Source: Roseateles depolymerans (lineage in GTDB: Bacteria > Pseudomonadota > Gammaproteobacteria > Burkholderiales > Burkholderiaceae_C). From it: DNA of 64,000 nt. The translations under genes and the position numbers were made by a program. Below the pieces are notes generated by a model. That model made no database searches. It saw nothing but the letters and a program-made list of their open reading frames with translations, and was not told the DNA's origin. Of the stretch, positions 43,374-51,951 are shown in pieces. The stretch is from the NCBI RefSeq assembly GCF_003387155.1, contig NZ_QUMT01000003.1, positions 1,080,233 through 1,144,232 on the forward strand. The letters are read 5' to 3'. The first letter of the stretch is position 1. Every line of letters starts with the position of its first letter.

Positions 43374-45221
43374 ATGACTGCTCCCTCCTCCCGCGCTGAT
43401 CTGCTGCCGCTCATCGGGCAACGCGCATCCGCTGAAATCGCGGCGCTGGTCATTCCGCCGGTGGTGCTGGCGGCGGTACCGGCGCATGCGTCCCGCCAGT
43501 GGGCCTGGCTGTGGGCGGGTTGTTATCTGCTGGCGGCCGTGTTGCTGATCACCGCACGCCGACTGTTCCGGCGCGACCATGCACAGATGTCGGCGCAGGC
43601 TTTTCAGACGCGCTGGAGCCGGCGCATGGAAGTGTTCGCCCTTGGCTTTGGCCTGCTGTGGGGCGCCCTGCCCTGGCTGAGCGTGCCGACCCACTCCTTC
43701 GAATACGCGCTGCTGCTCTACCTGATGCTGGCGGGCACGACGGCGTCCACCGTCTCCTACGCCGCGGCCGACCTGCGGGTCTTCCTGTGTTACCTGCTGC
43801 CCGCCTGGGCCCTGGCCGTGCTCGGGGTTCCGCTGGCCTTCCCCTCCCATTGGCACACCGTCCTGCCGCTGTGCCTGCTGTACCCGTGGCTGGTGTGGCG
43901 GCATGCCCGCACCTCGCATGGCTTTCTGAAGGAGCAGTCCCAGCTCAAGCTTCGCAGCGAGGCGCTGGCCAGCGCCCATCGCGAAGCGCGCGACGCAGCC
44001 GCGGCCGCCTCCCGTGAGAAGAGCCTGTTCCTCGCGACGGCCAGCCATGACCTGCGCCAACCGCTGTATGCCCTGACGCTCACCGCGCAAGCCGCCGTGC
44101 AGCGCAACCGGGATCCGGCGCTGTCTCCGCTGCTGCTGGACATCAGCCAGGCTGCCAGCCATGTCAGCGACCTGCTCAATGCGCTGCTGGATGTCTCCGC
44201 GCTGGACAGCCGCAACGAACAGCTTCCGCTGCAGGCGCTGGCCCTGACGCCGCTGCTGTGCGAGCTGCATGAACGCTTCCAGCCGGAAGCCACGGCCCGC
44301 GGGCTGGACTGGCGGCTGCGCGGTCCGGACACACCCGCTTTTGTGATGGCAGACCCCATCCTGCTGCGGCGCGCCCTGTCCAACCTGCTGCACAACGCGC
44401 TGCGCTACACGCCGCGCGGTGGCGTGCTGCTGGCGGTGCGTCCGCGCGCGGCGGGATGGGCGATCGAGGTGTGGGACACCGGCGTGGGCATGGCCGAGCA
44501 GGAGCAGCAACGGCTGTTCGCCGCCTTCGAACGCGCCGACGATGCCTCACGACATTCCTCGGAAGGTCATGGTCTGGGACTGTCGGTGGTGCGCGACTGC
44601 GTGCACCGCCTGGGCGCCACCATCGAATGGCGGTCCCGCATTGACGTGGGCTCGCGCTTTCGCATCACGCTGGCAGCGGCCCCGGACACGCCCCCGCCGG
44701 TGCGTCGCAGCGATGCCCCCGTACTGGCCGCACCCGCGCCGCTGCGCGGCCAGGTGCTGGTGGTAGAGGACGATCCCGGCGTGACCCAGGGCCTGCGCCA
44801 CCTGATGCAGGACTGGGGGCTGGACAGCCGCTTCGCCGCCGATGCGGTGCAGGCCTACCGGGCGCTGGCCGACGGTTTCGAGCCCGTCGTGGTGATGAGC
44901 GACCTGCGGCTGCGCGGGGACGTCAGCGGCTACGACCTGCTGCAGGCCCTGCTGGTGCGGCATCCCCAGGCGCGGGGGCTGATCGTCACCGGCGAGCTGG
45001 ACCATCCGGACCTGGCCCGGGCCGATGAGGACGGGTTCCTGGTGCTGCGCAAACCGGTGGCGCCTGAAGCACTGCACCGGGTGCTGTCAGGCCTGCTGGG
45101 CTACACCCCGCTCCGGCCCCCGCTCCAGCCCGCGCTCACTCCTGACCCGGATGCGCACGCTGCGCCGCGGACGCCTCCTGCGCCGCCCGTTGCCGAAGCG
45201 AGGGCACCTCGCCCAGCTTGA
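43374..45221 (+). CDS. Membrane hybrid sensor histidine kinase with C-terminal receiver
   Basis: 615 residues from ATG 43374; a GTG at 43278 would lengthen it. About six membrane helices occupy residues 15-185, followed by a coiled coil, the phosphoacceptor FLATASHDLRQPLYALTL (about 222), N-box LSNLLHNALRYTP, G1 VWDTGVGM and G2 GHGLGLSVV. A receiver domain follows (about 458-575, VLVVEDDPGVT, acceptor Asp in VVMSDLRL, Lys in VLRKPVAPE). The Pro-rich C-terminal 40 residues overlap, antisense, the end of the CLC gene by 86 bp. No cognate regulator lies adjacent. Confidence 0.9.
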   Translation: MTAPSSRADLLPLIGQRASAEIAALVIPPVVLAAVPAHASRQWAWLWAGCYLLAAVLLITARRLFRRDHAQMSAQAFQTRWSRRMEVFALGFGLLWGALPWLSVPTHSFEYALLLYLMLAGTTASTVSYAAADLRVFLCYLLPAWALAVLGVPLAFPSHWHTVLPLCLLYPWLVWRHARTSHGFLKEQSQLKLRSEALASAHREARDAAAAASREKSLFLATASHDLRQPLYALTLTAQAAVQRNRDPALSPLLLDISQAASHVSDLLNALLDVSALDSRNEQLPLQALALTPLLCELHERFQPEATARGLDWRLRGPDTPAFVMADPILLRRALSNLLHNALRYTPRGGVLLAVRPRAAGWAIEVWDTGVGMAEQEQQRLFAAFERADDASRHSSEGHGLGLSVVRDCVHRLGATIEWRSRIDVGSRFRITLAAAPDTPPPVRRSDAPVLAAPAPLRGQVLVVEDDPGVTQGLRHLMQDWGLDSRFAADAVQAYRALADGFEPVVVMSDLRLRGDVSGYDLLQALLVRHPQARGLIVTGELDHPDLARADEDGFLVLRKPVAPEALHRVLSGLLGYTPLRPPLQPALTPDPDAHAAPRTPPAPPVAEARAPRPA

Positions 45222-46461
45222 CGCCGGACGGCAGCTCCGGATGCTTGGCCAGACCGACACGCTGCGACTTGTAGATGCCGGTGTGGCCGGAGCACAAATA
45301 ACTCACGCCGCAGGCCAATGCTGCATACACGCCGATCTCGGCGCCGAAGAGCTCGATGGCCATCAGCGTGCAAGCCATGGGCGTGTTGGAGGCCCCGGCG
45401 AACACTGCGACGAAACCCAGCCCTGCCAGCATCGGGAACGGCAGTTGCAGCAGCGGCGCCAGGGCATTGCCCAGGGTCGCGCCGATGAAGAAGAGCGGCG
45501 TCACCTCGCCCCCCTTGAAGCCGCTGGCCAGGGACCCGGCTGTCAGGGCCAGCTTGGCGGCAAAGTCGGTGGCGGGCAAGGGCTGCTGGAAGGCCTCCTG
45601 GATGACCGGAATGCCCAGACCCGCAAAGCGCCATGCATCCAGGCCCCAAATGATCAGCGCCAGAACCACGCCGCCTACCAGCGGGCGCAGCGGCGCATAC
45701 GCCAGGCGCTGCCTCATGAAGGCCTGCCCGGCATGTGTCACGGTGGCAAACAGCATCGCCACCAGCCCGAACAGCATGCCCGCCAACACGACCGCCAGCA
45801 GCGGCCAGGCCGAGATCGGCGGCAGCGCCCCGACGGCATAGTGGGTGTGATGAGCGCCCCAGGCCGTGGTCACCTGGTCCGCCACGACCGCCGCCACCAG
45901 GCAGGGCCACAGGGCGTCATAGCGCAGACTGCCGATGACCAGCACCTCCAGGCCAAACACCGCGCCCGCCAGCGGCGTGCCGAAGACCGAGGCAAAGCCG
46001 GCGCTGATGCCGGCCATCAGCATCAGGCGTCGGTCCTCATCCCGCAGCTTGAAGCGGTCGGTGAGCTGGTCGGCCAGTGCACCGCCCATCTGCACCGCGG
46101 TGCCTTCACGCCCAACCGAGGCCCCGAACAGGTGCGACACCACCGTCGCGCCCAGGATCAGGGGCGCCATGCGCAGCGGCACCACGCGCTTGGGATCGTG
46201 GATCTCGTCGATCAGCAGGTTGTTGCCCGCCTCCACCTCCCGGCCCAGTTTCAGGTAGACCCATCCCACGCAGAACCCGGCGATGGGCAGTCCCCAGACC
46301 AGCCAGCGGTGCGCCTCGCGCGTGCGGGTGGCCCAGTCCAGCGCAAAGAGGAAGAAGGCCGAGGCCGTACCGGCCAGGACGGCGACCAGACTGGCCAGCA
46401 CCAGCCAGCGCAGCAAGGAAGGGATGAGGTGGATGTGCTCGAGATGGCGCAGGTGTTTCAT
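45136..46461 (-). CDS. eriC: CLC-F type fluoride/proton antiporter
   Basis: 441 residues from ATG 46461, about twelve membrane helices. Instead of the chloride filter GSGIP it has EAGNNLLIDEIHDP; the gating glutamate lies in GREGTAVQMGG, and GGEVTPLFFIGATLG (Val-Thr where canonical CLCs have Phe-Ala) is the form of the fluoride subfamily. These three features together mark the CLC-F branch, which exports F- in exchange for protons. The assignment is strongly supported by a fluoride riboswitch directly upstream. The 3' end overlaps the kinase gene antisense. Confidence 0.9.
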   Translation of the reverse strand: MKHLRHLEHIHLIPSLLRWLVLASLVAVLAGTASAFFLFALDWATRTREAHRWLVWGLPIAGFCVGWVYLKLGREVEAGNNLLIDEIHDPKRVVPLRMAPLILGATVVSHLFGASVGREGTAVQMGGALADQLTDRFKLRDEDRRLMLMAGISAGFASVFGTPLAGAVFGLEVLVIGSLRYDALWPCLVAAVVADQVTTAWGAHHTHYAVGALPPISAWPLLAVVLAGMLFGLVAMLFATVTHAGQAFMRQRLAYAPLRPLVGGVVLALIIWGLDAWRFAGLGIPVIQEAFQQPLPATDFAAKLALTAGSLASGFKGGEVTPLFFIGATLGNALAPLLQLPFPMLAGLGFVAVFAGASNTPMACTLMAIELFGAEIGVYAALACGVSYLCSGHTGIYKSQRVGLAKHPELPSGVKLGEVPSLRQRAAQEASAAQRAHPGQE

Positions 46462-46572
46462 CAGGGACCCAGCGGTAGCAGCACGGCCTTCAAGGCCGCA
46501 CCCGGATTGCAATGACGACTGGTTGATGAGGCCCGGGCGAACACCCACATGGCCCCGGTCTCCCAGGACGAT

Positions 46573-46635
46573 GTAGGCATCATCAGCGTCACGACGAGGG
46601 CGTCGTTCGGCGGTTCGCGGAGGAATGCCATCTCC
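46573..46635 (-). ncRNA. Fluoride riboswitch (crcB motif) in the leader of the CLC-F gene
   Basis: On the minus strand, reading 5' to 3': GGAGATGGCATTCCTCC, then AACCGCC, a hairpin ACGACG-CCCT-CGTCGT, then CTGATGATGCCTAC. These are the conserved parts of the crcB aptamer in order, including GGCAT that can pair with ATGCC as the pseudoknot. The gene start is 111 bp downstream. Between them CGGCCTTGAAGGCCG (around 46485-46499) forms a hairpin near the start codon and could be the expression platform. It switches the fluoride exporter on when F- binds. Confidence 0.92.
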
Positions 46636-46825
46636 GTGCGGCGATTCTAGCCACGGACTCGGCTGCACGCTGCCTGCGTCAAATCCGGCCCTGTGCGAAG
46701 AATTCACGACGCCCGGCCGTGAAGCTGTGCCAAATGCCCCCGATCCAGGGGCTGACCGCTTGCAGGCCCGCCGTGCGGCCAGAGGACAATCAGGCCTTCT
46801 GCCCTGCCCGAAGAAGGTTTGCCTG

Positions 46826-48505
46826 ATGCCCATCGCCGTGACCGGCCTGTCCATGCGCAATCGCCTGCTGCTGACGCTGGTGCTGTCGCTGGTGCTGGTG
46901 GCGGCCTCGGCATTGCTGGGCCTGTGGCAGACGCAGCGCATGGCGGACACCACCGAGTCGCTGTATGCCGACCGGCTGGTGCCGCTGAGCCTGCTGCGCG
47001 AGATGGCACGGGACCTGGGTCCGCAGGGCCTGGGCGGCGTCATCAACCCGGTCGTGGGCATCCGGACCAAGGGCTCGGACCGCGATGCACAGCGGCTGGC
47101 GGAGGCGTTGCGCCGCCAATGGCAGGCCTACCTCGGCACGCGGCTGGACACCACCGAAGACGTGCTGGCCCAGCGGCTGCAACCGCAGCTGGACAGCCTG
47201 CTCGGGGAAGTGGTCACGGCCAGCCAGGCCTCGCCGGACGACATCCGCGAGCTCAACCGGCTGAGGCTGGCGGTCATGCGGCAGGTGGACGATTTGGCCG
47301 GCTTCCAGCTCAGCCAGGCCCGCCTGGATACCGAGCGCACCCGCGAGGCCACTGGCGACGCGGCCCGCCTGGGCGTGGTGCTGGTCTCGGTCACCGCCTT
47401 GCTGTGCGGCCTGATGGTCTGGACCGTGTGGTGGCGGTATGACGAAGAACGCCGCGCCGGTGCCGACGCCCGGGAGCGGCTGCATCGCATGTACCAGGCG
47501 CTGTCGCAGACCAACCAGCTGATCGTGCAGCGGGAGGCGGTGCTGGCCCTGGGGCCGTCGGCCGAACAGACGCTGTTCGAGGGCTTGTGCCGCATCTGCG
47601 TGGAAACCGGCCATTCGCGGGTGGCGAACGTGGTCCTGCAGGACGGCAGCCAGTACGTGCGTGCCGCGTCCGCGGGGGATGTCGAGCGCTGGATGCCAGG
47701 GGCACCGCCGCGCTGGACCCAGGACTCGGCCTTCGGTCAAAGCTCGGTCAGCACCCGCGCCATCCTGTCGGGCAGCCACCAGGTCATCAACCGGCCCCTG
47801 CAGGATCCGCGGGTAATCCAGCCCGGTGCGCCGGTGGTGCCGCCGGGCGTGGAGGGCTTGGCCGCGTTTCCGCTGCGCCGCAACGGACAGGTGATCGGCG
47901 CCCTCAGCGTGCTGGCCGGCGAGCCGGACTTCTTCGACGAGACGGTCCTCCGACTCTTCGACGAGATGACCGACGACCTGTCCTTTGCGCTGGACAACCT
48001 CACCCGCGAGCGGGAGCGGGCCCAGGCCCTGGTCACCGCCCGGGAAGCCGGTGACGAGCTGCGCAACCTGATGCAGGCGATGCCGGTGCACATGGCGCTG
48101 ACGCGGCTGCCCGATGGTGCGGTGCTGGCCATCAACGACGCGATGTGCCGCCGCTACGGCATCACCCGCGAAGAAGCACTGGGCCGCCGCCTGGTGGACC
48201 TGGGCGTGGGCCTGCTGCCGAGTTACCGGCAGCGCTATTATGAACTGCTGCAGCAGCACATGGACGTGGTGGGCCTGCCGGTGCGGGCCAACACCCGTGA
48301 TGGCCGCGTGCTCACCTCCCGGGTGTATGCCCGACGGGTGCGGTATCACGGCCAGGACTGCGTGATCGGCTGCAGCGTGGATCTGGACGACACCACCGAT
48401 GGCGCCGCGGCGCTGGCGGCGGTGATGCCAAAGGCAGGAACAACGAACACCGGCAGCGGGGCGCAAAGTCCTGGAGAATCGCTGCATGCAGATCCTCAGT
48501 CTTAA
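46826..48505 (+). CDS. Membrane sensor with 4-helix periplasmic, GAF and PAS domains, no output domain
   Basis: 559 residues from ATG 46826, preceded by AAGAAGG. The first helix (NRLLLTLVLSLVLVAASALLG) and the second (about 185-205) flank a helical-bundle sensor resembling the MCP/4HB type. A GAF domain (about 235-405) and a PAS domain (about 415-530) follow, and the protein then stops. No kinase, GGDEF, EAL, HD-GYP or methyl-accepting segment is present. It overlaps the MOSC gene by 20 bp. The role is unknown; it may act through a partner. Confidence 0.8.
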   Translation: MPIAVTGLSMRNRLLLTLVLSLVLVAASALLGLWQTQRMADTTESLYADRLVPLSLLREMARDLGPQGLGGVINPVVGIRTKGSDRDAQRLAEALRRQWQAYLGTRLDTTEDVLAQRLQPQLDSLLGEVVTASQASPDDIRELNRLRLAVMRQVDDLAGFQLSQARLDTERTREATGDAARLGVVLVSVTALLCGLMVWTVWWRYDEERRAGADARERLHRMYQALSQTNQLIVQREAVLALGPSAEQTLFEGLCRICVETGHSRVANVVLQDGSQYVRAASAGDVERWMPGAPPRWTQDSAFGQSSVSTRAILSGSHQVINRPLQDPRVIQPGAPVVPPGVEGLAAFPLRRNGQVIGALSVLAGEPDFFDETVLRLFDEMTDDLSFALDNLTRERERAQALVTAREAGDELRNLMQAMPVHMALTRLPDGAVLAINDAMCRRYGITREEALGRRLVDLGVGLLPSYRQRYYELLQQHMDVVGLPVRANTRDGRVLTSRVYARRVRYHGQDCVIGCSVDLDDTTDGAAALAAVMPKAGTTNTGSGAQSPGESLHADPQS

Positions 48506-49055
48506 TGTGGCCCGTATCGCCCCGCTGGTGGTGAACGGCAAGCAGGTGCTCAGCGCCATCCGCAAGCAGCCGGTGGACGGCCCGCTCGACGTCGGCCCGC
48601 TGGGCCTGACGGGTGACGAGCAGGCCGATCCGCGCTACCACGGCGGCCAGGCCAAGGCGGTGTATGCCTACCCCGCCGAACACTATGCCTTCTGGCAGAC
48701 GGTGCGGGCCCAGGCGCAGGTCGCCGACTGGCAGGCGCCCCTGCCCTTTGGCAGCATGGGCGAGAACCTGAGCATCGAGGGACTGCTGGAGAACGACGCC
48801 TGGATCGGCGACGTGCTGGTGTTCCCGGACTGCGAGCTGGCCATCAGCGAGCCGCGGTATCCCTGCAGCAAGTTCAATGCCGTCATGGGCTTCAACAAGG
48901 CCACCAAGATGATGGTGCAAAGCGGCTGGTGCGGCTTTTATCTGGCCGTGCGTCAGCCCGGCCAGCTCGCGGCCGGACAGCGCTTTGAACTGCGCCCGGG
49001 TCCGCGAGAGGTCTCCATCGCCGAGGTGTTCCGGTCGAAGAAGCCCAAGGGCTGA
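48486..49055 (+). CDS. MOSC domain protein (YiiM-like)
   Basis: 189 residues. The MOSC domain has the conserved ADPRYHGGQAKAVYAY, SMGENLSIEGL and the single conserved cysteine in EPRYPCSKF (about 138), the presumed molybdenum-cofactor sulfur carrier position. YiiM-type MOSC proteins reduce hydroxylated compounds such as 6-hydroxylaminopurine. The start overlaps the end of the upstream sensor gene by 20 bp. Confidence 0.9.
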   Translation: MQILSLNVARIAPLVVNGKQVLSAIRKQPVDGPLDVGPLGLTGDEQADPRYHGGQAKAVYAYPAEHYAFWQTVRAQAQVADWQAPLPFGSMGENLSIEGLLENDAWIGDVLVFPDCELAISEPRYPCSKFNAVMGFNKATKMMVQSGWCGFYLAVRQPGQLAAGQRFELRPGPREVSIAEVFRSKKPKG

Positions 49056-49063
49056 TCAGGTGT

Positions 49064-50140
49064 TCAGTCCGCCAGCGCTGGATAGTCGGTATAGCCCTCG
49101 GCACCGCCGCCGTACATCGTGGCCGAGTTGGCCTTTTGCAGCGGCGCATTCAGGCGCAGTCGACGCACCAGGTCCGGATTGGAGATGAAGCTGCGGCCGA
49201 AGGCCACCGCGTCCACCTTGCCCTCGGCGACCGCCGCCAGGGCCATCTCGCGGGTGTAGCCGTTGTTGGCGATGTAGGGGCCCTTGAAGCGCTCACGCAG
49301 CGCAGCGTAGTCGAACGGCGCCACGTCACGCGGGCCGCCGGTCTGGCCTTCGATCACATGCAGGAAGGCCAGCTTCATCGGTGCCAGCTGTTCGACCACG
49401 TAGTTGAACAGGGCCTGGGCGTCGCTGTCCTGGCCGGCATCGTTCACCGGCGTCACCGGGGACAGACGCAGGCCGGTGCGGTCCGCACCGATGGCGTCCA
49501 CGATGGCGCGCATCACTTCCAGCAGCAGACGGGCACGGTTCTCGATGGAGCCGCCATAGGCATCGGTGCGGTCATTGACGCTGTCGCGCAGGAACTGGTC
49601 CAGCAGGTAGCCGTTGGCGCCGTGCACTTCCACCGCGTCGAAGCCGGCTTCCATGGCCGACCGGGCGGCATGCGCATACGACTGCACGATGCCGGGCAGC
49701 TCTTCCGTCTTCAGCGCGCGGGGCGCGGCCACATCCACGAAGCCTTCCTTGGTGAAGGTCTTGCTGTTGGCCGGGCGGTTGGTGGAGGACACCGGCTTGG
49801 CGCCGCCGGGCTGGAACTCGGCATGGGAGATGCGGCCCACATGCCACAGCTGCACGGCGATCTTGCCGCCGGCCTCATGCACCGCATCGGTCACCCGCTT
49901 CCAGGCGGCGACCTGTTCCGGCGAATAGATCCCCGGGGTGTCCAGATAGCCCTGGCCTTCCGGAGAGATCTGAGCGCCTTCGCTGATGATCAGGCCGGCG
50001 CTGGCACGCTGGCGGTAGTACTCGATGGCCAGCGGGCCGGGCAGCAGGCCCTGCGAGCGGTTGCGGGTGAGCGGGGCCATCACGACACGGTTGGCCATGG
50101 AGACGGCACCCAGTTGCAGCGGATCAAACAAGCTCGGCAT
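49064..50140 (-). CDS. Old Yellow Enzyme family alkene reductase (NemA-like)
   Basis: 358 residues, an FMN-dependent TIM barrel. Blocks: NRVVMAPLTRNRS, AVQLWHVGRISH, the substrate-binding EVHGANGYLLDQFLRD (His-Gly-Ala-Asn), NRARLLLEV and VDAVAFGRSFISNPDLV for the phosphate of FMN. Reduces activated alkenes, N-ethylmaleimide or nitro esters with NADPH. It is transcribed alone; no TetR (NemR-like) regulator is next to it. Confidence 0.92.
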   Translation of the reverse strand: MPSLFDPLQLGAVSMANRVVMAPLTRNRSQGLLPGPLAIEYYRQRASAGLIISEGAQISPEGQGYLDTPGIYSPEQVAAWKRVTDAVHEAGGKIAVQLWHVGRISHAEFQPGGAKPVSSTNRPANSKTFTKEGFVDVAAPRALKTEELPGIVQSYAHAARSAMEAGFDAVEVHGANGYLLDQFLRDSVNDRTDAYGGSIENRARLLLEVMRAIVDAIGADRTGLRLSPVTPVNDAGQDSDAQALFNYVVEQLAPMKLAFLHVIEGQTGGPRDVAPFDYAALRERFKGPYIANNGYTREMALAAVAEGKVDAVAFGRSFISNPDLVRRLRLNAPLQKANSATMYGGGAEGYTDYPALAD

Positions 50141-50610
50141 AGTTGGTCACTCGAAGATGAAGAGTCAAAAGGGGCTCCGGGGCGGGTGGCCGCTGCCCTT
50201 TGCGCAGCGTCGCTCCCACCGCATCGGAACCGTCTGATCGGGGATGGCGCAAGCTTACTGGCCATGCTGATCGCGTGCTGAACCTGCGCGACAGTCCGGA
50301 TTCGGGCTGGGGGCTTGCGGCGCGGCCTGCACGAGGGGCGCGGCTTGGCTACACTCGCGCGCCCCTGACGAGGCGGAGGGTGCGGTGGGCCACACAGGGT
50401 TGCCGCGAGCTGCGGTGGGCGCCCGCACGCCGACGTATCGGCGCGGCTGCATCGACACAGCCCAATCGCACGTCCTCATCGACACCATCGCGCTTGACCC
50501 GCTATCGTGCAGGCCTTGCAGCTCTCCTGGCGGCCATGTCCTCCTCCCGGCTCCCTCCCGATGGCCCTGGTGGTTCGCGTGTTTCAACACACGACACTGG
50601 GTGTGCGTCC
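50141..50610. other. 470-bp gap without a recognised gene
   Basis: It lies between the divergent OYE and beta-helix genes. The frame of the beta-helix gene is open through it, but the encoded Arg/Ala-rich sequence looks non-coding. A -10-like GGCTACACT near 50345 may be part of a promoter. Nothing else is identified. Confidence 0.5.
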
Positions 50611-51915
50611 ATGCTGCAAGGTCACGCGTGGCGCCCGGCAGGGCCGAACGCCGCCGCTGACATCCAACCGGAGCGACGCGCGCTGTTGAACGCTTTCATG
50701 ACCGCCTGGCTCGGCCGGGCGGCCGTGGGGACAGGCGGGACCAGCCTGGTGGGGCTGGCCGGGCTGGTGCCGACTCAAGCTCAAGCTCGGTCTCAACCGC
50801 CCGGACGGTCCTCCGACTCACAGCGAGGCCCGTCCGATGAGCGTCCCATCCTGCGCGTCGGTCCCGGCCAGCGGCTGACCACCCTGGCGGCCGCCGCCGC
50901 TGAGGCCCGCCCCGGCAGCATCATCGAAGTGGCCGCTGGCGACTACCGCGCGGATGTCGCCACCTGGACGCAGGACGACCTGACCCTGCGCGCGGTCGGC
51001 GGCCGGGTGCGGATGCTGGCCAGCGGCGCCCACGCCCAGGGCAAAGGCATCTTTGTCTGCGCCGGTCGGCGCCTGTCCATCACCGGCTTCGACTTCATCG
51101 GCGCCCGCGTGCCGGACCGCAACGGCGCCGGCATCCGGCTGGAGCGCGGCTCCCTGCTCATCCGGGACTGCCGTTTCGAGGACAATGAAAACGGTCTGCT
51201 CGCCGCCAACGATCCGTCCATCACCCTGGACATCGAACGCTGCGAATTCGGCGCCATCGCCCCCGGGGAAGGCCGCACCCACAACTGCTATGTGGGCAGC
51301 ATCGGCCGGCTGCGGGTGACGGGCAGCTACTTCCATCACGGCCACACCGGACACCTGCTCAAGAGCCGCGCCGCGGTGAACCATGTGTTCTACAACCGCC
51401 TCACTGATGAGACCGGCCGCGCCAGCTTCGAGCTGGAGTTCCCGAACGGCGGACTGGCGCTGGTGGTGGGCAACCTCATCCAGCAAAGCGCCTCGACCGA
51501 GAACTTCCATCTGGTGGCGTACGGCAGCGAAGGCCTGGTCGGTCCTCGCCACGAGCTGCATCTGATCAACAACACGCTGGTGGACCTGCGGCCCGCGGGC
51601 GGCGTCTATCTGCGGATGGCGCCGGGCGCGCAGCAGGTGCGCCTGATCAACAACCTGCTGTGCGGCAAGCGGGAACTGCCGCCGGGACCGGGCTGGGAGC
51701 AGCGGCAGAACTATTTTGTGGACCGCTCCGCCTTCGTCGCCCCCGACCGATACGATTTCGCGCTGCGTCCCGATTCGCCGCTGCTGGGTCGGGCGGTGGA
51801 TCCGGGTGTGGTGGATGGACAGCCGCTGCGCCCAGTGGCGCAATACCGCCACCCGTGCGACACAGCGCCGGTCCCGGTCGGCGCCCCCTACAGCCCGGGC
51901 GCGATGCAGGTCTGA
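50611..51915 (+). CDS. Exported right-handed parallel beta-helix protein
   Basis: 434 residues from ATG 50611. The N-terminus has ERRALLNAFMTAWLG followed by a hydrophobic stretch to TQAQA, compatible with a Tat-like signal. From about residue 85 the sequence shows parallel beta-helix repeats with turn residues (LSITGFDFIGARVPDRNGAG, LIRDCRFEDNENGLLAAND, HLINNTLVDLRPAGGVYL). Such proteins often are polysaccharide lyases or surface adhesins; no catalytic set can be assigned. The start choice is the weak point. Confidence 0.8.
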   Translation: MLQGHAWRPAGPNAAADIQPERRALLNAFMTAWLGRAAVGTGGTSLVGLAGLVPTQAQARSQPPGRSSDSQRGPSDERPILRVGPGQRLTTLAAAAAEARPGSIIEVAAGDYRADVATWTQDDLTLRAVGGRVRMLASGAHAQGKGIFVCAGRRLSITGFDFIGARVPDRNGAGIRLERGSLLIRDCRFEDNENGLLAANDPSITLDIERCEFGAIAPGEGRTHNCYVGSIGRLRVTGSYFHHGHTGHLLKSRAAVNHVFYNRLTDETGRASFELEFPNGGLALVVGNLIQQSASTENFHLVAYGSEGLVGPRHELHLINNTLVDLRPAGGVYLRMAPGAQQVRLINNLLCGKRELPPGPGWEQRQNYFVDRSAFVAPDRYDFALRPDSPLLGRAVDPGVVDGQPLRPVAQYRHPCDTAPVPVGAPYSPGAMQV

Positions 51916-51951
51916 CGGCTTGGCAGGCCCGATCACAGGTACAGTGCCGAC

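Noticed and set aside
45136-46461. Ordinary chloride channel (ClcA)
   Set aside because: The selectivity motifs differ from GSGIP-type CLCs and a fluoride riboswitch precedes the gene.
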